Part shown: positions 1 to 6,385 of the stretch, piece by piece
How the letters are laid out: each line of letters begins with the position of its first letter
Position numbering within the stretch: the stretch's first letter is position 1
From: Actinomycetes bacterium
GTDB lineage: Bacteria > Actinomycetota > Actinomycetes > Propionibacteriales > Propionibacteriaceae
Assembly (NCBI GenBank): GCA_029778515.1
Contig: JAKOQD010000167.1
Location: 1 to 9,446 of the forward strand
Length of the DNA stretch: 9,446 bases
Direction of reading: 5' to 3'
Program-made: the position numbers and the translations under genes
The notes under the pieces: generated by a model
The model's database searches: none
What the model saw: only the letters and a program-made list of their open reading frames with translations
What the model was told of the DNA's origin: nothing

Positions 1-1
1 C

Positions 2-1531
2 ATGGAGTTCCTGGGTTGGTTGGTGGTCGGCATCGCGCTCGGCGCGATCGTCGCCTGGCTGGTGCTGCGCGCGTTCGCCGGCAAGTCGGACGCGGAGGCG
101 GTCGCCGAGACCGAACGGCTGCGATCCGAAGCTGAGCGGGCACGGGGCGAGACCGCGCAGGCGCGCTCGGACGCAACTCGGGTGGCCCTCGAAGTCGCGG
201 TCGCACAGAGCGATGCCGCCGACGCCCGCACCGAGCGGGCCGAGGCCCAGGCCATTCTGGCGAGCGCCCGGGCGTCGGCTGCTGCAGCCGAAGCCAAGCT
301 CGCGGCTGCTGAGGCCGCGCGCGACGGCGCGATCGAGCGCGCGGAGAAGATCGCCGCCGATCGCGAGCAGCTGGTCAACCAGTTCAAGGCGCTCTCCGCC
401 GAGACTGTCCAGCAGCAGACCCGGCAGCTCAACGAGACCGCCGAGCAGCGCCAGCGGGCCACCGACCTGATGCTCGCACCCGTCAAGGAGAGCCTGCAGC
501 GCTTCAACGAACGCCTGGCCGAAGTGGAGAAGGAACGCGCGGTGATGGCCACCGATCTGCGCAACCAGGTGGACGCGGTCCGGCTGACCGGCGACACCCT
601 CCGCCGCGAGACCGCCGCATTGGTGACCGCGCTACGCAAGCCGCAGGTGCGCGGCGCTTGGGGCGAGCTGCAACTCAAGCGGGTGGTAGAGCTGGCGGGC
701 ATGGTCGAGCACTGCGACTTCGTGCAGCAGCAGACCACCCAAACCACGTCGGGAGCGACCATCCGGCCCGACCTGAAGGTGATGCTGACCGACGGCCGGT
801 TCATCTACGTCGACTCGAAGGTGCCGCTGAGCGCGTTCCTGGACGCGCACGACGCTGCGGAGGAGTCCGATCGGAGCCGGCTGCTGCAGCAGTTCGCCAA
901 GAACGTGCAGACCCACGTCGATCAGCTGTCCAAGAAGGACTACTTCAAGGCCGAAGGCGGCTCAACTCCCGAGTACGTGGTGCTGTTTCTCGCCAGCGAG
1001 GCGCTGGCCGCGGAGGCCTACAACCAGCTGCCCTCGCTGCTGGAGTACGCCGCAGAGCGCGGCATCATGCTGGCCACGCCGAGTTCGCTGATCGCGACGC
1101 TGAAAACCGCAGCCTTCACCTGGAAGCAGGTGGCGCTGGCCGAGTCCGCCAACGAAGTGTTCAACCTCGGCCGTGAGCTGTACGACCGGCTCGGCACGCT
1201 GGGAAAGCACTTCGACAAGGTCGGACGCTCGCTGACCAGCGCGGTGGGCGCTTACAACGAGGCGGTGGGCTCGATCGAAGGACGGGTGTTCCCGACCGCG
1301 CGCAAGCTGCGCGAGCTCAAGCTGACCGACAAGGAGCTACCGAGCGTGAGCGCGTCTGAGGCTGCGGTGCGTCCGCTGACGAGCAACGAGTTGGTCGAGG
1401 ACGCGGCTGGCGTGGCCCCGATAATCGGACGCGCGAAGCTCGAAGAACTCACCCGGCCACAGCCGACGCTGGACGAACTCGTAGCCCTGGAGGGACCACG
1501 GGCGAAAGGCGTGACCGCGCAGACTGCCTAG
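2..1531 (+). CDS. rmuC: RmuC family DNA recombination protein
   Basis: This gene encodes a 509-residue RmuC-family protein. In E. coli RmuC limits inversions at short inverted repeats and is predicted to be a nuclease; its exact biochemistry is poorly known. The N-terminus (residues about 4-25) is a single hydrophobic segment, probably a membrane anchor. Residues about 28-165 are rich in Ala, Glu, Arg and Gln and look like a long coiled coil. The conserved RmuC core follows (about 200-435): RGAWGELQLKRVVELAG near residue 217, then RPDLKVML and YVDSKVPL near 254-275, which resemble a PD-(D/E)xK nuclease core, then PSSLIATLKTAAFTWKQ and the GRELYDRLGTLGKHF region. A variable tail of about 70 residues ends the protein. 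Length and domain order are normal for the family. The ATG lies one base inside the window, so its ribosome-binding site cannot be seen. Codon use matches the neighbouring genes. Confidence 0.95.
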   Translation: MEFLGWLVVGIALGAIVAWLVLRAFAGKSDAEAVAETERLRSEAERARGETAQARSDATRVALEVAVAQSDAADARTERAEAQAILASARASAAAAEAKLAAAEAARDGAIERAEKIAADREQLVNQFKALSAETVQQQTRQLNETAEQRQRATDLMLAPVKESLQRFNERLAEVEKERAVMATDLRNQVDAVRLTGDTLRRETAALVTALRKPQVRGAWGELQLKRVVELAGMVEHCDFVQQQTTQTTSGATIRPDLKVMLTDGRFIYVDSKVPLSAFLDAHDAAEESDRSRLLQQFAKNVQTHVDQLSKKDYFKAEGGSTPEYVVLFLASEALAAEAYNQLPSLLEYAAERGIMLATPSSLIATLKTAAFTWKQVALAESANEVFNLGRELYDRLGTLGKHFDKVGRSLTSAVGAYNEAVGSIEGRVFPTARKLRELKLTDKELPSVSASEAAVRPLTSNELVEDAAGVAPIIGRAKLEELTRPQPTLDELVALEGPRAKGVTAQTA

Positions 1532-1550
1532 TAGGAGCCTGCTGAACGCG

Positions 1551-2140
1551 TCACGAGAGGCGCCCCCATACCCGGGCCGGGCCAGTTGCCGGACGGGCGT
1601 GCAGGGCGGCCTCGGTCCGGGTGGCCGCGCCGAGCTTGGTCAGGATCGCCGACAAGTGGACACTGACGGTCTTCGGACTGATCCGCAACTGGTCGGCGAT
1701 CTGGCGATTCGACCAGCCGCGCGCGACCAGGTCGAGCACCACCCGCTCGCGGGCGGTCAGCGGATCGTCGGCGGGCCTACCGGGCCCAGACCCAGCACCT
1801 ATCGGTCCGAGGATCGCGCGATAACCGGCCGTCTCGACCGCTCGCTGAACCCTCGCAAGCCCGGCCCGGTCGCCGCCGGCGATCGCCGTCCGGGCCTGCA
1901 CGTACCAGCTTGGCCGGCGCACCGGGGAAGTCCGCCAGCGCGGACGCGACCGCCGACCACGCCTCACCCGCGCGGGTGAGTTCGGCGCGTGCCGCGGCGG
2001 CCAGCGCGCAGGGATAGCCGTCCGCAGGGAGGGCGCCGAGCAGGGCGGCCAGACGCTCGGACGCGATCCTCCGACAGCACCGCCTGCGCGGCCAGAAGTT
2101 GCCGCGTCGCCGCCTCAGGCTCGCCGGCCCGCGCCCTCTA
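1551..2140 (-). pseudogene. Degraded C-terminal part of a large LuxR-family (AAA/MalT-like) regulator
   Basis: The 3' part (about 1596-1760) encodes an intact LuxR-type helix-turn-helix: LTARERVVLDLVARGWSNRQ, then IADQLRISPKTVSVHLSAIL, then TKLGAATRTEAALHA. Upstream, the helical-repeat region normally found just before the HTH in the roughly 900-residue ATPase-LuxR regulators is present but split over three frames. One frame gives ERLAALLGALPADGYPCALA and AWSAVASALADF. At about 1910-1926 it must shift to the frame giving PSWYVQARTAIAGGDRAG. A second shift at about 2058-2075 joins an upstream piece, EPEAATRQLLAAQAVL, whose frame is closed by a stop at about 2140. No ATPase domain or start codon is present. 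The remnant converges on rmuC with a 19-bp gap. A free-standing HTH protein starting at about 1967 is possible, but the split homology makes decay more likely. Family recognition is from memory of the domain pattern. Confidence 0.7.
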
Positions 2141-2193
2141 CCGGCGACGGTAATTGTGCGCACCGACGGCGCCCCCACGCCGGCCGGCGCGAA

Positions 2194-2424
2194 TCAGCCG
2201 GCCGTGCCGGCAGCAGTCGGATGGTGGGTCCAGTGATGGTCGGTCAGGAACACATCGATGCGGGCGCGGAGCGAGTTCCACCACTGGGCGATCGGCAGTG
2301 GCCCATCGGCTGGGCTGTCGCCGGCCAGTTGGTTGCACTCGCGGATGCGACGCATTCGCTCGTTCTCGACGTTCAGCTGGCTCAACTGCTGTTCGTACAG
2401 CCGCTGCGTCACGTAGCTATCCAA
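2194..2424 (-). CDS. Small hypothetical protein (76 aa)
   Basis: I do not recognise this family. The product has a charged, probably helical N-terminal half (LYEQQLSQLNVENERMRRIR) and a C-terminal half with aromatic residues (IAQWWNSLRARIDVFL, then DHHWTHH). There is no signal peptide or clear membrane segment. The start is TTG at 2424. It is favoured because a purine-rich GGGGGGAGG (2435-2443 on the minus strand) lies 10 bases upstream, one of the better ribosome-binding sites in the window. The gene lies upstream of, and on the same strand as, the LuxR remnant, and is divergent from ilvA. Its composition is more protein-like than the other frames here, but its short length leaves real doubt. 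Confidence 0.5.
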   Translation of the reverse strand: MDSYVTQRLYEQQLSQLNVENERMRRIRECNQLAGDSPADGPLPIAQWWNSLRARIDVFLTDHHWTHHPTAAGTAG

Positions 2425-2434
2425 CAGCTGCGGG

Positions 2435-2443
2435 CCTCCCCCC
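2435..2443 (-). promoter_or_regulatory. Ribosome-binding site for the 76-aa ORF
   Basis: Reading the minus strand, GGGGGGAGG stands 10 bases before the TTG at 2424. It complements the 3' end of 16S rRNA well and is the main reason for choosing that non-ATG start. Confidence 0.5.
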
Positions 2444-2524
2444 GAACCAGGTCTTTACGACTGCTCCAGCGGGTCGCCTCAGAGGGTGTCCCGGCGTGGG
2501 GCGAATGCCCTAGCTGGGATACGC

Positions 2525-2555
2525 AGTGCTGGGTAAGCACTCGCCCTAGGCGAGT
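2525..2555 (+). promoter_or_regulatory. Two overlapping hairpins upstream of ilvA
   Basis: AGTGCT (2525-2530) pairs with AGCACT (2536-2541) across a 5-base loop. ACTCGCC (2539-2545) pairs with GGCGAGT (2549-2555) across a 3-base loop. Both stems are perfect. They share bases 2539-2541, so they compete unless shortened. They lie 84-114 bases before the ilvA start, in the divergent intergenic region. They could be operator half-sites or part of a transcribed leader. No T-box sequence or poly-U terminator is visible. Confidence 0.35.
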
Positions 2556-2626
2556 ATCTCTTCACCGGAATCCGGATCGACCCGGCTCCCACCAAGCGCT
2601 GCGGCGTCATCGCATCGCCGCGGTGC

Positions 2627-2632
2627 CACAAT
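2627..2632 (+). promoter_or_regulatory. Possible -10 element for a leaderless ilvA transcript
   Basis: CACAAT occupies exactly positions -12 to -7 relative to the GTG start at 2639, and no Shine-Dalgarno sequence precedes that start. Leaderless mRNAs with this geometry are common in actinobacteria. No clear -35 hexamer is visible, and the element deviates from TANNNT at its first base. Confidence 0.35.
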
Positions 2633-2638
2633 GAGCCG

Positions 2639-3880
2639 GTGACGATCGATGCCAACGCGGTGGACGCGGCCGCGCAACGCCTCGCGGGGGTGGTCACTCG
2701 TACCCCGCTTCAGCCCAACGATCGGCTCAGCGCCGCGACGGGTGCCTCGATCTGGCTCAAGCGGGAGGACCTGCAACCCGTCCGTTCGTACAAGATCCGC
2801 GGCGCATACAACGTGATCGCGCAACTCGACGCGTCCGAGCGCGCTGCCGGCGTCATCTGCGCCAGCGCCGGCAACCATGCCCAGGGAGTCGCCTTCGCGT
2901 GCGCGCGCCTCGGCATCCGCGGTCGCATCTTCGTACCGGCCACCACCCCCCGGCAGAAGCGGGAACGGATCATCGCGCTCGGTGAGGGTCGCGTCGAACT
3001 GGTCGTGACCGGCGACACCTACGACGAGGCGGCCGCGGCGTCCCTGGCCGAAGCTGCGCGGACGGGAGCAAGCGTCGTACCGGCGTTCGACCACCCCGAC
3101 ACGATCGTCGGTCAAGGCACTGTGGCGAAGGAAATCGTCGAGCAGCTCGGCCGCGCACCCGACGTGCTGGTCGCTCCGGTGGGTGGCGGTGGCATGATCT
3201 CCGGCTGTCTCGCATACCTTTCCGAGCGGTATCCACAGACCCTGGTGGTGGGTGCTGAGCCAGCCGCAGCCGCGTCCATGGCTGCGGCGGTGGCCGCCGG
3301 CCAGCCGGTGCAACTGGATCGGATCGACACCTTCGTGGACGGTGCCGCCGTGCGGCGAGCGGGCGACCTCACCTTTGCCGAGGTGCAGAAGCACGGCCCA
3401 CAACTCGTCGCAGTGCCTGAGGGCCGGATCTGCTCCGAGATGCTGTCGCTCTACCAGACCGAAGGCATTGTCACCGAGCCGGCCGGCGCGCTGGCGGCGG
3501 CGGCGCTCGGTCTGTATCAGCCCGAGCCGGGCCAGACCGTGGTTGTGCTGGTCTCCGGCGGCAACAACGATGTCTCCCGGTACGCCGAGATCGTCGAGCG
3601 GTCGCTGGTCTACGAGGGCCGCAAGCACTACTTCCTGGTGAACTTCCCGCAGGAACCGGGCGCGCTGCGGCGTTTCCTGGACGAGGTGCTCGGCCCTGAC
3701 GACGACATCGCTCTGTTCGAGTACGTGAAGCGCAGCAATCGCGAGACCGGTCCGGCACTGGTGGGCATCGAACTCGGGGATCCCAACTCGTTCGCTGATC
3801 TACTGCTGAAGATGGACGCAAGCCCGATCACGTTCGAAGTGGTCGCGTCCGACAGTCCGTTCTATCGCTTCCTGGTTTAG
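2639..3880 (+). CDS. ilvA: Threonine ammonia-lyase (threonine dehydratase)
   Basis: This is a PLP enzyme that converts L-threonine to 2-oxobutanoate and ammonia, the first step of isoleucine synthesis, in the cytosol. The 413-residue protein has the PLP-lysine motif SYKIRGAY (Lys52), the substrate loop SAGNHAQGVAF (residues 76-86), the phosphate-binding glycine loop PVGGGGMISG (from residue 180), and SGGNND near 303. From about residue 328 (KHYFLVNFPQEPGALRRFL) a single ACT-like regulatory domain runs to the end. This matches the shorter IlvA type and not the E. coli enzyme of about 514 residues with two such domains. Feedback control by isoleucine is likely but not shown. The GTG start aligns with the normal N-terminus of the family. 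An ATG at 2631 is out of frame and ends after three codons, overlapping the GTG. No other ilv gene is in the window, so the gene appears monocistronic. Confidence 0.95.
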   Translation: MTIDANAVDAAAQRLAGVVTRTPLQPNDRLSAATGASIWLKREDLQPVRSYKIRGAYNVIAQLDASERAAGVICASAGNHAQGVAFACARLGIRGRIFVPATTPRQKRERIIALGEGRVELVVTGDTYDEAAAASLAEAARTGASVVPAFDHPDTIVGQGTVAKEIVEQLGRAPDVLVAPVGGGGMISGCLAYLSERYPQTLVVGAEPAAAASMAAAVAAGQPVQLDRIDTFVDGAAVRRAGDLTFAEVQKHGPQLVAVPEGRICSEMLSLYQTEGIVTEPAGALAAAALGLYQPEPGQTVVVLVSGGNNDVSRYAEIVERSLVYEGRKHYFLVNFPQEPGALRRFLDEVLGPDDDIALFEYVKRSNRETGPALVGIELGDPNSFADLLLKMDASPITFEVVASDSPFYRFLV

Positions 3881-3900
3881 CTCAGATCCACTGATTGCGG

Positions 3901-3978
3901 TGCGAGATCCCGGCCTACGCCGGGATGACGGTGGACGGGTCGCTGCGAGATCCCGGCCTACGCCGGGATGAGGGTGGA
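3901..3978. repeat. Tandem pair of REP-like palindromic repeats
   Basis: Two copies, 3901-3935 and 3944-3978, match at 34 of 35 positions; the first 28 bases are identical. Each holds a perfect 8-bp stem, ATCCCGGC/GCCGGGAT, around the loop CTAC (3907-3926 and 3950-3969). The element lies just after the ilvA stop in the convergent junction. In one frame it encodes a peptide of the IPAYAGM type that is often seen from short dispersed repeats in bacterial genomes. It is non-coding, with no transposase nearby. Confidence 0.8.
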
Positions 3979-3996
3979 GCCGGGCTTGCTGCGGCT

Positions 3997-4043
3997 GGTC
4001 GAGCTTGTCGAGACCACTTGGCAGGGTCTCGACAAGCTCGATC
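3997..4043. repeat. 19-bp inverted repeat between convergent genes, possible bidirectional terminator
   Basis: The arm GGTCGAGCTTGTCGAGACC (3997-4015) pairs with 4025-4043 across a 9-base loop, 19 pairs with a single G-T pair. It lies between the ilvA stop (3880) and the stop of the minus-strand binding-protein gene (4071), where a shared terminator would be expected. No T-tract follows on either strand. A related sequence occurs at 9202-9230, so it is probably a dispersed element that may also terminate transcription. Confidence 0.7.
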
Positions 4044-4070
4044 ACCCGAGAGGTTCGGGGTCGTTCCCGA

Positions 4071-5000
4071 TCAGGCCAGGCCGCTAGCCTTCAACCACTC
4101 GGCGGCAACGTCGGCTGCGTCCGCCTTGTCGACGACCACCTTGGTCACCAGCGTGGCCAGGGAGTCGGTGTCGAGCTTGGCCGAGACCGCGTTGAGTGCG
4201 GCGGACACCTCGGGCGTGGCCTTCGACTTGGTCAGCACCGGGATCACGTTCTGCGCACCGAAGAAGCTCTTGGTGTCCTCCAGCGAGACGAAGTTGTTCG
4301 CCTTGATCGCCGGGTCGGTGGTGAACAGGTTCGCCGCCTGCACCTGGCCGTTCTTCAGCGCCTGCACGGTCAGCGGACCGGCCACGTCCAGCGGCTTGAA
4401 CTCCTTGAACTCCAGCCCGTAGGTCTTCTTCAGGCCGGGAATGCCAGCGGCGCGTTCCTTCCACTCCGGCGGGCCACCGAGCACCAGTTCGCCGGCAACC
4501 GGCACCAGATCCTCGATGGTCTTCAGGGAGTACTTGTCCGCGGTCTCCTTGGTGACCGTGATCGAGTCCTTGTCCTGCGCGCTGGACGGCTCGAGCGCCA
4601 CGAGGTTCTCGGGCAACGCGGCCTTCAACGAGGCCAATGCCGTCGCCTCGTCGGACGTGTCCGCGTCCGGATTGAGGTACTTGGCGAAAGCGCCGGTGTA
4701 TTCCGGGATCAGGTCGATCTCGCCCGACTTCAGCGCAGGCACGTACGTCTCGCGCGAGGCGATGTTCAGTTTCCGGGTCACTTGAATGGACTTGGCTTCG
4801 AGGGCGCCCGCGTACAGCTCAGCGAGAAGCTCGTTCTCAGGGAAGTTCGCCGAGCCGACGACGATCGCCGGTTGCGCAGCCGAGCTTCCGGCGGGCGCGG
4901 ACGAAGTCGACGGTGCGGCAGCCAGCGGGTCGCCGGACGCGCACGCCGTCAGCGCGATCGCGGCGATGGTCGAGGCGAGGATAGTGGTCAGTTTCTTCAT
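4071..5000 (-). CDS. Betaine/choline-type ABC transporter substrate-binding lipoprotein (OpuC/OsmX class)
   Basis: This is the extracellular solute receptor of the transporter encoded just upstream. The 309-residue precursor begins with a lipoprotein signal peptide, MKKLTTILASTIAAIALTAC. The lipobox LTAC puts the lipidated Cys at residue 20, and a Ser/Ala/Pro-rich linker follows. The mature domain carries family hallmarks of the glycine betaine/carnitine/choline binding proteins: IVVGSANFPENELLAELYAG, the YVPALKSGEIDLIPEYTG region, and VLTKSKATPEV near the C-terminus. Such receptors hold quaternary ammonium groups in aromatic cages, and the same class includes the ergothioneine receptor EgtU. 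The true ligand cannot be read from sequence, but the linked lyase suggests a histidine betaine. The ATG at 5000 has AAAGGA 7 bases upstream. The gene is last in the operon, 15 bp after the second permease. Confidence 0.9.
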   Translation of the reverse strand: MKKLTTILASTIAAIALTACASGDPLAAAPSTSSAPAGSSAAQPAIVVGSANFPENELLAELYAGALEAKSIQVTRKLNIASRETYVPALKSGEIDLIPEYTGAFAKYLNPDADTSDEATALASLKAALPENLVALEPSSAQDKDSITVTKETADKYSLKTIEDLVPVAGELVLGGPPEWKERAAGIPGLKKTYGLEFKEFKPLDVAGPLTVQALKNGQVQAANLFTTDPAIKANNFVSLEDTKSFFGAQNVIPVLTKSKATPEVSAALNAVSAKLDTDSLATLVTKVVVDKADAADVAAEWLKASGLA

Positions 5001-5015
5001 TGGATGGTCCTTTGT

Positions 5016-5744
5016 TCAGGTGGATGGGATGAGCCGGCGGATCGAGCGACGACATCGTCCGGTGGCCCTTGGTGCGCTCAGTCCTGGCGAAACCACCAGG
5101 CGTTGGACTCCGGCGAAGACGAGATCAACCAACACCGCCAGTAGGGCGACCAGCAGCGCCCCACCGGCCATCTGGCCGTAATCGCGGTAGGCCTGGCCGT
5201 CGATCAGGAACCGGCCGAGACCACCAACACTCACTGAAGCCGCGATGGTCGCCGTGGCCACCACCTGGAGCGCGGCCGAGCGCAGGCCGCTGAACAGCAG
5301 CGGCAACGCGCAGGGGATCTCCACGTCGAATAGCAACTGCCGTGGGCTCATGCCCATTCCCCGGGCCGCGTCGCGAGCGGACGGATCGACGCTCTCCACG
5401 CCGGCGTACGCACCGGCAAGGATCGGCGGAATCGCGAGGATCACCAGCACGAAGATCGCCGGCACGAGGAAAGCGATGTTGCCGGCCAGCAGCGGCCCGG
5501 CCACCAGCACGGCCACGAACAACAGGCCGAGCGTGGGCACCGAACGCATGCCGTTCACCAGGTTCACCACCAGCACCCGCCCCTTGCCGGTGTGCCCGAT
5601 CCACAGGCCCAGCGGCCCTGCGACGACTGCGGCCAGCACCAGCGTGATCGCGCTGTAGAGCAGATGTTCGAGAGTTCGGACGGGGATCCCGTCCGCGCCC
5701 TGCCAGTGCGCGGGGTCGGCCAGCCACTCCCACAACAGGTTCAT
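5016..5744 (-). CDS. ABC transporter permease, betaine/choline class (second permease)
   Basis: This inner-membrane protein of about 242 residues forms half of the translocation pore. It has about five or six hydrophobic segments, starting with YSAITLVLAAVVAGPLGLWI. The cytoplasmic EAA loop that contacts the ATPase is seen as DAARGMGMSPRQLLFDVEIP. The conserved NLVNGMRSVPTLGLLF segment is typical of OpuC/ProW-like permeases. The start is placed at ATG 5744 because it overlaps the first permease's TGA as ATGA and has GGGAGG just upstream. An in-frame ATG at 5768 would add eight residues lying inside the preceding gene. The basic C-terminal tail (RATGRCRRSIRRL) is unremarkable. Confidence 0.9.
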   Translation of the reverse strand: MNLLWEWLADPAHWQGADGIPVRTLEHLLYSAITLVLAAVVAGPLGLWIGHTGKGRVLVVNLVNGMRSVPTLGLLFVAVLVAGPLLAGNIAFLVPAIFVLVILAIPPILAGAYAGVESVDPSARDAARGMGMSPRQLLFDVEIPCALPLLFSGLRSAALQVVATATIAASVSVGGLGRFLIDGQAYRDYGQMAGGALLVALLAVLVDLVFAGVQRLVVSPGLSAPRATGRCRRSIRRLIPST

Positions 5745-6385
5745 GCCGCCCTCCCCGCTCGTTGCCACGGCGTTAGGACGCGGGTCAGCCCGTGAATCGC
5801 CAAGTCGAGGGCCACCGCGAGCACCATGCAGGCCAGGATTCCGACGATGATCGGGTCGAGGAAGTTTCGGGCGAACCCGTCCGTGAACAGCGAACCCAGC
5901 TGCTCGATGCCCAGCAGCGCAGCCACGGAGACGATCGAGACATTGCTCACCGCGGCCACCCGCAGCCCGGCGGCAATCACCGGCACCGCAAGCGGCAGGT
6001 CGACAGTGAAGAAACGCCGGACGCGTCCGATGCCCATTGCGGTCGCCGCCTGGGTGACCTCATCTGGGACCGCCGCAAGCCCGTCCGCCACCGTGCGCAC
6101 CAGCAGCGCAACCGTGTAGATCGTGAGGGCCACCACGACGTTGAGCGGGTTCAGGATGCCGGCGCCGAGCACCAGCGGCATCAGGATGAACAGCGCCAGC
6201 GACGGAATCGTGTAGAGCAGGCCGGTGCCGGCGACCAGGGGCGTCCGCAGCCCACGGTAACGCCGGGCCAGCCAACCCAGTGGGATTGCCAACATCAGGC
6301 CGATGACCAGCGGAATCACCGCCAGCACCGCATGTGTCACCAGCAGCGAGCCCACCTCGTCCAGGTGGTCGAGGAACCACTTCAT
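5741..6385 (-). CDS. ABC transporter permease, betaine/choline class (first permease)
   Basis: This 214-residue inner-membrane protein pairs with the product of the next gene. Hydrophobic segments include VTHAVLAVIPLVIGLMLAIP, AGTGLLYTIPSLALFILMPL and the VVALTIYTVALLVRTVADGL region. The EAA loop is AATAMGIGRVRRFFTVDLPL. The length is typical of the small OpuCB/OpuCD-like permeases. The ATG at 6385 overlaps the stop of the ATPase gene (ATGA), and its own stop overlaps the next start the same way, so translation of the three genes is probably coupled. Having two separate permeases and a separate binding protein distinguishes this system from fused permease-receptor types such as the pneumococcal EgtU. 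Confidence 0.9.
   Translation of the reverse strand: MKWFLDHLDEVGSLLVTHAVLAVIPLVIGLMLAIPLGWLARRYRGLRTPLVAGTGLLYTIPSLALFILMPLVLGAGILNPLNVVVALTIYTVALLVRTVADGLAAVPDEVTQAATAMGIGRVRRFFTVDLPLAVPVIAAGLRVAAVSNVSIVSVAALLGIEQLGSLFTDGFARNFLDPIIVGILACMVLAVALDLAIHGLTRVLTPWQRAGRAA

Noticed and set aside
2516..2594. tRNA-like stretch with a CTA anticodon-like loop and a 3' CCACCA-like end
   Set aside because: The acceptor pairs in only five of seven positions, the T-arm lacks the TTCGANN loop and a stem, the base before the presumed anticodon is C and not T, and the D and anticodon stems overlap.
2425..2638. T-box or other riboswitch before ilvA
   Set aside because: No conserved T-box sequence or terminator/antiterminator with a U-run is present; only two small hairpins are seen.
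3901..3978. CRISPR array
   Set aside because: There are only two repeat copies, separated by 8-15 bases, and no cas genes. The palindromic core fits a REP-like dispersed element.
4005..5144. 379-residue + strand open frame
   Set aside because: It lies antisense to the binding-protein and permease genes, is Arg/Gly-rich without motifs, and is a by-product of high GC.
5745..5768. Upstream ATG for the second permease
   Set aside because: It would add eight polar residues within the first permease gene. The ATG at 5744 has a ribosome-binding site and the ATGA overlap.
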